A stretch of DNA of 64,000 nt, taken from positions 21,037,732 through 21,101,731 of the forward strand of contig CM064666.1 in assembly GCA_032717465.1 (NCBI GenBank), read 5' to 3'. The stretch is from Coenobita brevimanus (Eukaryota; Arthropoda; Malacostraca; Decapoda; Coenobitidae). Positions 32,389-42,700 of the stretch are shown one piece after another. Numbering within the stretch: position 1 is the stretch's first letter; each line of letters begins with the position of its first letter. The position numbers and the translations under genes were made by a program. Below the pieces are notes generated by a model. The model ran no database searches. It saw nothing but the letters and a program-made list of their open reading frames with translations, and was not told where the DNA came from.

Positions 32389-34648
32389 AAGGAGGAATGG
32401 GAACTAGAGGTGCAACCTTTTCGGTCTGATTACACTTTCCCACAACTTGACAGGTGTGACAAGACTTACAATACCAGGAAACATCCCTGAAGATACCTGG
32501 CCAGTAGTAGTGTTTCAAAATGCGTGCCACAGTCTTCCTCACTCCAAGGTGTCCTGCCAAACTAGAATCATGAGCCACTCTAATGATATCCTGCCTACAA
32601 ACACGAGGGATGAAAACTTGATGTACAACCTCCCATTCACAGTCGGCTGATGCTGTTGGGGGTCTCCACTTCCTCATAAGTACTCCTGACTTTACATAAT
32701 AACAAGTAGAAGCACCGGCTGACTCTTCTTCACTGCAAGCAGAGTTAGCTAGACCTTTCAGCTCAGGGTCAGCAACCTGCAACTCAACCAACTCTTGACG
32801 AGACAAATTATCAACACTACGGGGTACTGCCTCATCTGGTGAGTGGTCCAAATTAGCAAGAAAGGTGTCAGATAGGATAACATCATCATCATCATCATTA
32901 TCCTCTAAATCACCAGTAACTTTAGACTTAGCCCTAGTGACAGCACATGCAGGGAACACATCAAGGACATCACAATCCTGGGACACAGCCACTGGCTCAC
33001 TAGACAACTGAGGAGCTGGACACACTTGACCTCCACCAATATCATTTCCAAGTAAGAAAGTTACACCTGACATCGGGAGTGTCTCAACCAACCCAACCAT
33101 AACAGAACCATTAACAAAACCAGACTCTAAATTCACTCTGCACAGAGGGACAGAGAAGTAATTATTCCCTACACCTTGTAAGATTACAGTTTCATCAGAG
33201 GAATTAACATTAGAGCCTAGAACACTGGTCAGCATAAGGGATTGGCAAGCACCTGTATCACGATATATTTGAACTGATTTCCTGTCATTACTGTCCAGAG
33301 GACTGACAAAACCATCAGACAGGAAATTAGCACATGAACTCTTGAGAGTGTCACCCACGTTACTGCTCAAAAGAGGAGCTCCATCATGAGAATTTAAGTT
33401 ACCCCTCAAAGCAGGTTCAGTTAACTCAGTTAAAGAATTCTGGGAACTCTCAAGAGTGGACACTAGACCAATTGACTGAATATTTAAAGACTCCTTTTTG
33501 TTCACATCACGCTGTCTCCTGAAACATTTCTCCGTAGTATGACCAAGCTTACTACAATAAGTACATTTACTTTTCTGAAATCTAGAGGTGAAGCTGGTAT
33601 TTACTTCCTGAGAAACATCATCCTTATTCTCTTTCCTGTTACCTGTACTCTGAGTAGAGGCAACGTACTTACTCTCAGCTTTCCCTTTTTCTCTAGAATA
33701 TCTTTTGTGAGTGAGAACATACTCATCAGCTAAAACTGCAGCATCAGACAAATTATCTATTCTTTTCTCATCAAGATATAGGCTTACATCTTTACTAATA
33801 CACCTCTTGAAGTCCTCCAGCAAAATCATCTGCTTAAATTTACCAAAATCAGAATCCACATTCTTAGAATTTAACCACTGCTCTAACAGATCTTCTTCGA
33901 TTTTTGCATACTCAACATGGGATTGCTTATCTTGCTTGTAAGTTGTCCTAAATTTTACTCTATAAGCTTCAGGAACAAGCTCATAGGCCTTAAGAATCAA
34001 GCTCTTAACTACATCATAATTATCAGATTGATCCTGAGGCAAAGATGCATAAGTTACTTCAGCTTTACCGGTGAGAACAGTTTGAAGGAGTACTGGCCAA
34101 TACTCCTTAGGCCAATTAAAACCTGTAGCTACCCTCTCAAACAACTGAAAATACTTTGTTAAATCAGATTCATTAAAAGGAGGGACAAGTTTAACATTTT
34201 TAGCCACATCAAAATCATCAGAGCTAGATGATCCAGTTCCACCTTGTTTCATGCGATACTCATGGTCTGCCTGAATCCTAGCAATTTCAACTTGTGCCTC
34301 AGCCTCCTTAGCTTTTGCCTGAAATTCAGCCTCCTTAGCCTGTGCTTGAAATTCAGCTTCCTTCACACGAGCCTCCTGCAGGGCTAGCTGTAACTTAGCT
34401 AATTCAATCTGCGTTTGCTCATTTCGAGGAGTTACATTAAACAAGCTTTCATTAATCATGTCAACAATTTGATCTTTAGAATGATGAGAGCGAACAGCAA
34501 TTTCCAATTGTTGAGCAACAAGCTTAAGTTCATTCTTTGTTCTGTTTTCTACATCACACACTGTTTGCACATTTGACAAAAAATCTTTGGCTTCATCAAG
34601 CGTAGTAATAGTAGACATCATGAATAAGTAACAGTCACAAAATATCAA
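32300..34648 (-). CDS. Gag, aspartic protease and integrase N-terminus (782-codon open frame)
   Basis: Translation probably starts at the MSTITTLDEAKDF Met (about 34618) rather than the upstream Met. Order: an N-terminal helical region (residues 12-65), an Ala/Glu/Gln-rich coiled coil with repeated KEAEFQAQA units (85-135), a gag core of SCAN-like helices (NVKLVPPFNESDL onwards, 150-320), a zinc knuckle CTYCSKLGHTTEKC (about 355), the protease with YRDTGACQSLM (about 455) and LLGNDIGGG, a linker with poly-Asp, then the integrase HHCC finger (HDSSLAGHLGVRKT ... CKSCHTCQ). No internal stop. Gag forms particles, PR matures it and the finger supports integration. The frame ends at a frameshift within the integrase. 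Confidence 0.88.
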   Translation of the reverse strand: MIFCDCYLFMMSTITTLDEAKDFLSNVQTVCDVENRTKNELKLVAQQLEIAVRSHHSKDQIVDMINESLFNVTPRNEQTQIELAKLQLALQEARVKEAEFQAQAKEAEFQAKAKEAEAQVEIARIQADHEYRMKQGGTGSSSSDDFDVAKNVKLVPPFNESDLTKYFQLFERVATGFNWPKEYWPVLLQTVLTGKAEVTYASLPQDQSDNYDVVKSLILKAYELVPEAYRVKFRTTYKQDKQSHVEYAKIEEDLLEQWLNSKNVDSDFGKFKQMILLEDFKRCISKDVSLYLDEKRIDNLSDAAVLADEYVLTHKRYSREKGKAESKYVASTQSTGNRKENKDDVSQEVNTSFTSRFQKSKCTYCSKLGHTTEKCFRRQRDVNKKESLNIQSIGLVSTLESSQNSLTELTEPALRGNLNSHDGAPLLSSNVGDTLKSSCANFLSDGFVSPLDSNDRKSVQIYRDTGACQSLMLTSVLGSNVNSSDETVILQGVGNNYFSVPLCRVNLESGFVNGSVMVGLVETLPMSGVTFLLGNDIGGGQVCPAPQLSSEPVAVSQDCDVLDVFPACAVTRAKSKVTGDLEDNDDDDDVILSDTFLANLDHSPDEAVPRSVDNLSRQELVELQVADPELKGLANSACSEEESAGASTCYYVKSGVLMRKWRPPTASADCEWEVVHQVFIPRVCRQDIIRVAHDSSLAGHLGVRKTVARILKHYYWPGIFRDVSWYCKSCHTCQVVGKCNQTEKVAPLVPIPPFEAPFTRVLVDIVGPLPKTSSGFSCVDHD

Positions 34649-34675
34649 GCAATATCCTTATGATAATATCCTGAA

Positions 34676-34696
34676 TATCCTGATGAGAGGTCGCCA
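34676..34696 (-). other. Primer-binding site of the Gmr1-like element
   Basis: Read on the minus strand, TGGCGACCTCTCATCAGGAT lies six bases inside the 5' LTR. It shares TGGCGACCTC and CAGGATATT with the G element at 42384. From memory of tRNA ends a tRNA-Arg primer looks plausible, but this is not confirmed. Confidence 0.65.
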
Positions 34697-34702
34697 AATT
34701 TA

Positions 34703-35487
34703 TGTTACTGAACAGAGAAAGATAATGTACACTTTAAGTGAGAATACTAATAATCACTACTGTCCCGTAAAGTTCCAGGTTCAAAACAAAAGAGTTAGGT
34801 AAAATTACAAGTTAAAGTTTAATGCTCAAACTAACAACAAAACATTCAGGACTCATAAGGATAATGTAATGGCAAATAAACAGGTTAAATATATGGTTAA
34901 CTGCAATAGCCTCTATTAACACGAAATTAGCATGAGTAAATTTATCTAAGTCAGCCCTGATAAAATGAAAATACACCTGGTAATGCTCAGTTAATGCAAG
35001 ATAAATTTTTACAGATACAAACTATTATCAAAAATGACTGACATAAAACCCAACATCAATCACAAAGACCTCACTAGGCCTAAGAACTAACCCTATGCTA
35101 CACAGCACAAGAAAAAATACAACAGTTATACTCAAATTACACACAGCTGGTAGATGTTTGGAGATTTCTTGAGCACTCACAATAATAATAACTGTACAGG
35201 GGAGGACAGAGATGTGAACAAAATGAGGAGCAGATCTAAGTGGCAATGATGCAGAGACTGAGCTCATTATATAGGGGCCAGCAGAGCTTGATACAACTTG
35301 TAAGAAGGACGCGCAAATGAAGCCATGGGGACAAACAGTTGACAATCCCGCACTGAATAACAGAAAGGACGACTTACTCTACTATAACGGTAGAAGGGGG
35401 GGACTGAGGCAGAACACGCTCGTGATCAAACATGCAGCATACTGTGCGTTAAAATTACACAAAGGATGATGAAATCATAGGCTATGT

Positions 35488-35491
<4 letters not shown>
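34703..35491 (-). repeat. 5' LTR of the Gmr1-like element
   Basis: 789 bp, the same length as the 3' LTR, with about six substitutions visible between them. It carries promoter and polyadenylation functions by family knowledge; no specific signal was assigned. Confidence 0.93.

Positions 35492-35551
<60 letters not shown>
35492..35551. repeat. (AT)n microsatellite, right half
   Basis: AT repeat between the LTR element and the 5' end of LINE-Q. Confidence 0.95.
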
Positions 35552-35554
<3 letters not shown>

Positions 35555-36132
35555 CCGCTGAGAGGGGATCACCTTGATGTGGTGGCGGGGCTTGAAGCGT
35601 GACTGGCAGTGCCACCTACTCGGGAGGCATGCCTGCCTTTGTAGGGCTCGGTATTTGTCAGCCCCATGGACCAAGCACCTCCTACATCACTGGTGGAGGA
35701 GGCCTGCTGGTGATGTTAGTCCCTGCCCATCTGCCATCTAGGATGGGACTGTTGCCTCCCCACGTGTTTGCCGTGCATGGCGTCCCATAATGCTGGGAGA
35801 CAGGAGTCCTGGGGGTTGAGTGATGCTGCACGATGCACCCTGTAGCTAGCAATACACCTCTTTAGTCCATTATTCTGGCTAAACAGGCGGCCTGGTTGGG
35901 CCTGACCAGGTCAATCAGCTGGTCATGCATTGGCTAGAGTCAAGTGGGCACTGGGGTGCCTGGTGGCTCCTATCGTCATGGAGTCACCCTTGTCCGGTCT
36001 CCCAGTGGTGACCTGCTTATACTCCCCTGCTACCCCTGGGGTCATCAGTGGTTCTGTCCCTGACATATGGCCTCCCTCTCTTGGGCTCCATGGTGGGTGG
36101 GGGGGTGGGGGAATGAAGTTCTTGTGGGTTGT

Positions 36133-37844
36133 TTATGAAAGCTATTAGAAACAAAACTCTTGTTGACGACATGGCATCTGTCCCTGGCCATCCTTCGGAC
36201 TCCACCTTACTTATTGCCATTCTGGAGCCTTTCCAGGCCTATGGTGATTATCTTCCTCTGCCCCAGCGATCAGATGGGACTGGGAGGCGGTTGCGTCAGG
36301 TTGGTGGGACTCTGGGCAAGGCATAAAAGTGTCTGTGCCTGCGGTGTATAGTAAATATCTGGTACTGAAATCCTCTGAGGGGAAGTCAGTACTAGATATT
36401 GATATTTTTGATCTGCACCGACTCATAGTGTCTACATGTGGGAGGGAATCTAAAATCTCAACACAGTGAGATGGAAGCATCCTGGTTGAGGTGTCCTCCC
36501 CAGAAGAGAGTGCCTGTCTAATGGCTTTAAAGTCTGTCACAGGTTCTATCATTTTCTGTATACCACATGCTACTTTTAATAGTTGTAAGGGAGTCATATT
36601 TTCCCGAGACCTACTCAGATATTCAGAGGCATGGTTGTTGGAGGAACAGTAGTCATCTGGTGTTATCAAAGTTGAGCATCTGCAAAAGAAAATAGACGGT
36701 GTCTCCTGATCCCCACTCCGACATTGTTCCTGACCTTTAACAGATTGACTTTGCCTGCATCAGTGAAACTCACCTGGCCATCTATTCCAGTGAAGCCACA
36801 TGTGCCGACCCCAAAGCGGTGTTTCCATTGTCAAGGTTATGGCCATGTTAGCTACTCTTGCCGCAGTGCTCAGGCTGGCCTTCCTGCTGTATGTGTCTCC
36901 TGTGGCGGACCAAGTCATACCAGTGACTGTCCAGAGTCCCTTACATGCTATCACTGTGGGGGTCCTCATGCTGTAAATTCTAAAAACTGCCCACGCTACT
37001 GCCTAGCAAAGGAGATTTTGTCTATTAGAACAACTGAGAGGGTTTCGTTTCCTGAAGCAAAGAAGAGAGCTCAAACTCACTTTTTCCAGCCCAGAATTAC
37101 TTATGGTGCTGTCCTTGCTGGAGTGTCAGTGAGCCGCTCTGTATCTCAGTGGCAGCCTCGACATATTCCAGTACCCACTCCTTCAACTCGTGATCTGGAG
37201 GATGCTGTCCCCATGGTTGGTGCTGTTGGTGAGAGTGAAGTTTGCCCGACTGCTTCCGTCTCCACTGTCGTGGCTGACAACTTACATACTTCTGTGGTGG
37301 TGGCAGATGTTCGAAGTGACCAAACTCCTTCTCCTGTCTTACCCAGTATGACTGAGGCTCCATCTGTACCTGGCAAATGTCACGGTTGTTCGTCAGATCC
37401 TCTGAACATGAAGACCGCCCACCTAAGGTCTCTGTTGTTGACCCTTCTGTCGACACCTCTCCTGTTTCCTCTGCTACGCAGGCTGAGGAATCTAGCCAGG
37501 TGACAGCTGAAGCTGATGGTTCACTGCTGGTCCAGTCCTCACCTGGGGATGTTGTTGGTCAACTTGCTGGTGCTTCAGATGTAAAGCATAGGATGTCCTC
37601 CTCAAATGATTCGAGTCCTGTGGACTCTACTTCCACACCTGGGGCTTCTGGTGGAGGCACTGGCCGTCCTGCACCTCCAAAGACTGCTCCCAAGCCACCT
37701 TCCAAACAATCTGGTACGCCCACTCCAAGAAGGAGTGTTGTAAAACTTACTTCCCTATCCTCACGTTTGTCTTCAGATATTAGACAGAGGGTGTGGGTTT
37801 CTGGTGCTGGGCAGGCTCCTGTGAAGGGTCTTCATAAGCATTAG
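36133..37844 (+). pseudogene. LINE-Q ORF1 (broken)
   Basis: The N-terminal half (36133-36720) is in broken frames. 36724-37503 is open and carries LFLTFNRLTLP-type sequence, CFHCQGYGHVSYSC, CVSCGGPSHTSDC and CYHCGGPHAVNSKNC (three zinc knuckles), then SFPEAKKRAQTHFF. The tail continues in another frame (37377-37844) and ends with the QRVWVSGAGQAP block shared by all copies. The knuckle spacing CxxCx3GHx4C is typical of LINE ORF1 RNA-binding domains. Confidence 0.82.
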
Positions 37845-37903
37845 TCCAAACCTGCTCACTTGTCAGGTGTACAGTCCTGCACTTAATCATCATATCCTCC
37901 ATT

Positions 37904-39755
37904 ATGGGTTCCATCATCCAGTGGAATTCTTGGGGTTTAAGTGCCAATTATGAGGAATTGTGTCATTTTGTTTCCCAATTTACTCCTCTGTGCATGTGCA
38001 TCCAGGAGACCATGGTGGGCGATACTGTTCCTTCCAGTCCTTCTGGCTACCATGCCTTTTATTCTGATCCTGTGCCAGGCCAAGGTCATCATGGAGGTGC
38101 TGCTGTCTTCCTACACAAGGATATTCCATACAGTCATCTGGACATCTCCACTCCCCTGCAAGCTGTCGCTGTCCGGATGTTTTTACGTCGACAGTATACA
38201 ATCTGCAGTCTTTATTTTCCTATTAGTGCTACTGTTGAAAGGGCGGATCTGGAACGCCTTATTCATGACCTTCCTTCTCCCTTTCTGTTACTAGGAGATA
38301 TGAATCCTCACCATCCGCTATGGGGAAACAGTGAGGCCAACCCTCGGGATGTAATGCTGGCCTCTTTAGTGGAAGATGAGGAGTTAGACATTTTCAGTAC
38401 CAATAAAATGACTTATTTCCATAGTCAGACTGGAATTTTTACTGCCATTGATTTGTCTTTATGCTCAGCTGATGCCGTTTTAGATTTTACCTGGGATGTG
38501 TTGCCAGACCTGTATGCCAGCGACCATTTTTCATTACTTTTAACTGCTAGTGCCAGTGGACCTCAGCCACGTCTTCCTCGCTGGCTTCTGGATAAGGCTA
38601 ACTGGCCACGTTTCAGGGAATTAAGTTCCATTTCCCTTTCTGTCAACGAGTTTAGCTGTCTTACTGAAGCTGTCATATTTCAATACCGTGTTGCACTCAG
38701 CGGCCCTATCATCTATTCCAAAAACAAAGAGTCAGTTTCCTAAACATCCAGTTCCTTGGTGGAACACTGAGTGCAGTTCAGCATTGAGAGCCAAACGAGT
38801 TGCCTTCTCTTGACTTCGTCACCGTGGGGTTCCACAGTATTTGGTGGCGTTTCAGAGGGCACGAGCTCATATGAGGCGGATTTAAAAGGAGGCCAGGCGT
38901 CCATCCAGGAAGGGTTATGTTTCCTCCATCAGTTCAAGGACTTCTATCACCCAGGTGTGGAACCGGGTAAGGAAATTTTCAGGAAAATTTACTGTTCCCT
39001 CCCCTCCTGTTTTATCTGCAGCAGGTGGAACTGTGGCTGATCCATTTGCTGTTGCCGAGTTGCTTGCTGATCATTTTGCCAGTGTGTCAAAGAAGGATGC
39101 AGGTACGCCTTTGGCTTCCCACCGTCGGCGCCTAGAGTCTTGTGGTCTCAGTTTTGCCTCTGCTGGAGGAGAGCCTTACAATATTCCAGTTTCAATTTCT
39201 GAACTCCAGTCGGCTCTATTGCAGTGCCATGATTCCTGTACTGGTTATGATGATATTCCTTGTGCCTTTTTACACCACTTGTCTGATGAGTCCCTGTTGT
39301 TTTTGCTTTCACTGTTTAATAAGATCTGGTGTTCTGGGGAGTTCCCAGCTTGTTGGGGTGTTACTGTAGTTATCCCCATCCCCAAACCAGGTAAGGACCA
39401 CCTACAGGCAACGAATTATCAGCCTATTTCTTTGACGTCTTGTATATGTAAAGTTTTGGAAAACATGGTCAATGTTAGGCATGTGTGGTTTTTGGAGAGA
39501 GGAGACTTCTTATCCCCTGCCCAGTATGGTTTTCGAAAAATGTGATCTACCTCTCATGCACTACTGTCCTTGAAATCTTCTGTCATTGAGGCTTTCTCCA
39601 CTAACCAACACCAGGTCACGGTCTTCTTCAATCTGGAGAAGGCTTATGACACTGTCTGGCGTCATGGTATTTTACTCTCTCTTTATGAGTTTGGTCTTCA
39701 TGGACGCTTACCTATTTTTATTCAACAGTTTTTATCTAACCGAATTTTAAGGGTG
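37904..39755 (+). pseudogene. LINE-Q ORF2, 5' half (endonuclease and RT start), broken
   Basis: It starts MGSIIQWNSWGLSANYEEL (37904). The endonuclease shows IQETMVGD and LLLGDMNPHHP, and ASDHFSLLL near 38515. After a stop at 38743 the linker and RT continue (38955-39545) with KPGKDHLQATNYQPISLTS and AQYGFRKM. A TGA follows FRKM near 39543; motif A region LEKAYDTVW is at about 39640. It breaks off before motif B at the rearrangement point 39755. Confidence 0.83.
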
Positions 39756-39982
39756 TCCACGGATGTTCAACGTAAAGCGCGGGTTCTTGGTGCTGGGCAG
39801 TCCCTTACCAAGGGCTTTTCTAAGCATCATTCCAAACCCGCTCACATGTCAGGAGGTGTACAGTCCCACACTTAATCATTTTCCCCTCCACTATAGGTTC
39901 TATCATCCAGTGGTATTGTCGGGGTCTACGTGCTAACTATGAGGAGCTGTGTCATCTTGTTTCTCAATTTACTCCTCTATGC

Positions 39983-41357
39983 ATGTGTATCCAGGAGACC
40001 ATGGTTGGTGATACTGCTCCTGCTGGTCCTTCTGGCTACAACGCTTTTTATTCTGATCTTCTGCCAGGCCAAGGTCATCATGGAGGTGCTGCTATCTTCC
40101 TTCGCCAGGATATTCCATACAGTCATCTGGATATTTCCAATCCCTTGCAGGCAGTTGCTGTACGGATGTTTATAGGTCGGCAGTATACAGTTTGCAGTCT
40201 TTATGTACCTCCTAGTGCTACTGTTGAAAGGGCGGATCTGGAATACCTTATTCATGGCCTTCCTTCTCCCTTTCTGTTACGAGGACATATGAATGGCCAC
40301 CATCCACTATGGGGAAATGATGAGACCAACCCTTGGGGTGTTATGCTGGCCTCTTTAATGGAAGTGAGGAGTTAGGCATTTTAAAGTCCAATTTAATGAC
40401 TTATTTCCATAGCCAGACAGGAACTTTTACTGCCATGAATTTGTCCTTATGTTCAGCTGATGCTATTTTAGATTTTAACTGGGATGTGTTGCCAGACCTG
40501 TTTGGCAGCGACCATTTTCAGTTACTCTTAACTCCTAGTGCAGATGGACCTCAGCCACGTCTTCCTCACTGGCTTTTGGATTAGGCTGACTGGCCACGTT
40601 TCAGGAAATTAAGTTCCATTTCCCTTTCTGTCAACGAGTTTGCCTGTTTTACTGAGGCTGTGTCATATTTCAATACCGTGTTGCACTCAGCAGCCCTATT
40701 ATCTATTCCAAAAACAAAGGGTCAGTTTCCTACACGTCCAGTTCCTTGGTGGAACTCTGACTGCAGTTCCGCAGAGACAGCCAAACGAGTCGCCTTCTCA
40801 CGACTTCGTCGTCACCGTGGGGATCCACAGTATTTGGAGGCGTTTCAGAGGGCACGAGCTCATATGAGGCGGGTCTTAAAGGAGGCCAGGCGTTCGTCCT
40901 GGAAGGATTATGTTTCCTCCATCAGTTCGTGGACTTCCATCACCCAGGTGTGGAGCCAGGTAAGGAAAATTTAGGGAAAATTTACTGTTCCATCCCCTCC
41001 TATTTTATTTGCAGCAGGTGGCACTGTGGCTGATCCATTTGCTGTTGCAGAGTTGCTTGCTGATCATTTTGCCAGTGTGTCACAGAAGGATGCAGATACG
41101 CCTTTGGCTTCCCACCGTCAGCGCCTAAAGTCTCGAGGTCTCAGTTTTGCCTCTGCTGGGGGTGAGCCTTACAATGTTCCACTTTCAATTTCTGAACTCC
41201 AGGCGGCTCTGTCGCAGTGCCATGATTCCTCTCCTGGTTATGATGATATTCCTTATGCCTTTTTATGCCACCTGCCTGATGAATCTCTATTGTTTTTGCT
41301 TTCACTATTTAATAAGATCTGGTGTTCTGGGGAGTTTCCGGCTTGTTGGGGTGTTGC
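39983..41357 (+). pseudogene. LINE-P ORF2, 5' half (broken)
   Basis: The endonuclease lacks its start codon: GSIIQWYCRGLRANYEELC near 39897 lies in another frame. GDMN is changed to GHMN (about 40286), losing a conserved Asp. GSDHFQLLL is at about 40506. The linker is in frames 40640-40974 and 41026-41357. Sister copies of the same region are at 37904 and 44701. Confidence 0.8.
41353..41357 (+). repeat. Left 5-bp TSD of LTR element G
   Basis: GTTGC before the 5' LTR and at 53659-53663 after the 3' LTR. LINE-P ORF2 reads straight through once the element and one copy are ignored. Confidence 0.85.
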
Positions 41358-42381
41358 TGTCACGAGTTGGCGCGTCCTATATTTGAATAAACTCGTGACA
41401 ATAAACTTTGATGGGAAACCGTAAATTTTAGTGGAATCCCAGTATTTATCACTCAGTTTAACTGTCCCCGTATTTACTCAATCGGGAATGTTTTCAGAAC
41501 ATTTTTCACTATTTCATAAGTGATCATCTTTGTGCACGACATTAGCATCTCCGCCTGAGTGATTTGTTATGGGCATGCTTCGCTCATTCTAGCCGTTAGC
41601 AAGTGTTGCTCGACACTCGCCTCTCTCTCTCACGATTTGAACTCAGTTAGGATTGAAGTGCCATGAAACCAGGTTGTTCCTCAGAGGGTTCCTGAAGTCT
41701 CCACCTAGTGTGAGCCGGCAAGAGGATCAGCGAGTGTGGCAGTGTCCTTCCTCAGTAATGACGCCCAGTCCATTCCGCTTACCCCACTTTTCTGACCAGT
41801 ATTTCTTTTCGTTTTTCTTAGGTTTAAGAGTTTAGCTTTTGAGTGAGCGAGTGAGTGCTATCTCCTTATTTTGAATTCATTTTGAAATGTAACATAAATT
41901 TATTTCATTTGTAATAAATAAATTTAACAGTTTTTTTTCTTCAGCTTAATGTAATGTAAACTCGTGTTTTATTTTCCATATTAAGCTTATTTCACTTATA
42001 GCTCCTAGTTTGCATAAATGCTATGCATTATTCACAACTGCTACTTAGTGCAGTCCTTTAAATTAAATTAAATCCGTTGTGCCATCTAGGAGTTAATTAC
42101 ACCAGCAAGAACTTGTTTATCATTAATAGCATTATTGATTGTCAGGGATGGAGTCACTTTCTCCAGAGGCCAACAGTACTAATAAACAGCATATGTGAAT
42201 AGTTAGTCTCTGTTGTGTACTGTTGAGAAAGTTTATAAATTCTCGTCCTTAGAGAATCGGCGAAGTAAGGCTGCATGAAGTAAACATTGCTTGATTTTCA
42301 CAAGACAATTCATTGTCCTGCTCTCAAGTATTATTGAATATTATTCTTTAATATTGCATACTCTTTAAAAACCCCGTGACA
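41358..42381 (+). repeat. 5' LTR of element G
   Basis: 1024 bp, TGTCAC...GTGACA ends. Homologous along its length to 52637-53658 with scattered substitutions and small indels, clearly more than between the LTRs of the 30062-35491 element. Confidence 0.92.
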
Positions 42382-42383
42382 TT

Positions 42384-42401
42384 TGGCGACCTCGCCAGGA
42401 T
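42384..42401 (+). other. Primer-binding site of element G
   Basis: TGGCGACCTCGCCAGGAT two bases after the 5' LTR. Nearly the same site as in the 30062-35491 element. Confidence 0.68.
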
Positions 42402-42700
42402 ATTAACTTCTACCTCTAAAGTTATTCACGAGATAATACTCACTCACTCATACTTAGGTATTTATAATTAAAGTCTATAGGCACTATCTTACTGGTGATT
42501 ATTGATTCAGTTCTATTAGTTTATGTAATAGCTTTCGCAGTCAGTTGGTTGTTTAATTTTCTTTTTTTTACCAGTTTAATTAGATAAAACTGGTCACCAC
42601 TAACCTGTGCCTATATTCTTTATTCTCGATTATTGGCATCATTCTTTGCAAAATAGCAGTCAGTACTTAATCCTTAGTTCACTTAGATTGACTTAGCATC

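Larger units (their letters stand above)
30062..35491 (-). mobile_element. Young Gypsy-superfamily LTR element, gag-PR-IN-RT order, RT truncated
   Basis: Two 789-bp LTRs start TGTTAC and end GTAACA and differ at about six positions by eye. They bracket a 3.85-kb interior. On the minus strand: primer-binding site, gag-protease-integrase frame, then a partial RT, a purine run and the 3' LTR. Integrase upstream of RT is the order described for Gmr1-like Gypsy elements. RT motif C and RNase H are missing, so it is a deletion derivative. ATAT borders on both sides fit a 4-bp duplication in the (AT)n target. Confidence 0.9.
35553..39755 (+). mobile_element. LINE-Q, 5' part (first copy), I/LOA group
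   Basis: It starts CCCCGCTGAG like LINE-B, directly after (AT)n. It contains the 5' UTR, a broken ORF1 and ORF2 up to the RT. At 39755 (after AATTTTAAGGGTG) it jumps to ORF1 sequence of a different subfamily (LINE-P). Positions 37493-39755 are repeated at 44280-46555 with only a few percent difference. Confidence 0.88.
39756..41357 (+). mobile_element. LINE-P segment: end of ORF1 to RT start
   Basis: 75 bases of ORF1 end (39756-39830, matching 49115-49189) followed by the ORF1-ORF2 junction and an ORF2 start with endonuclease (39983-40375: IQETMVGD, LRGHMNGHHP). The linker and the RT beginning (41026-41357: DDIPYAFLCHLPDESL) follow. It is stopped by the G-element LTR in the GGGTGTTGC codons. 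The continuation is found at 53659 after the LTR. Confidence 0.85.
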
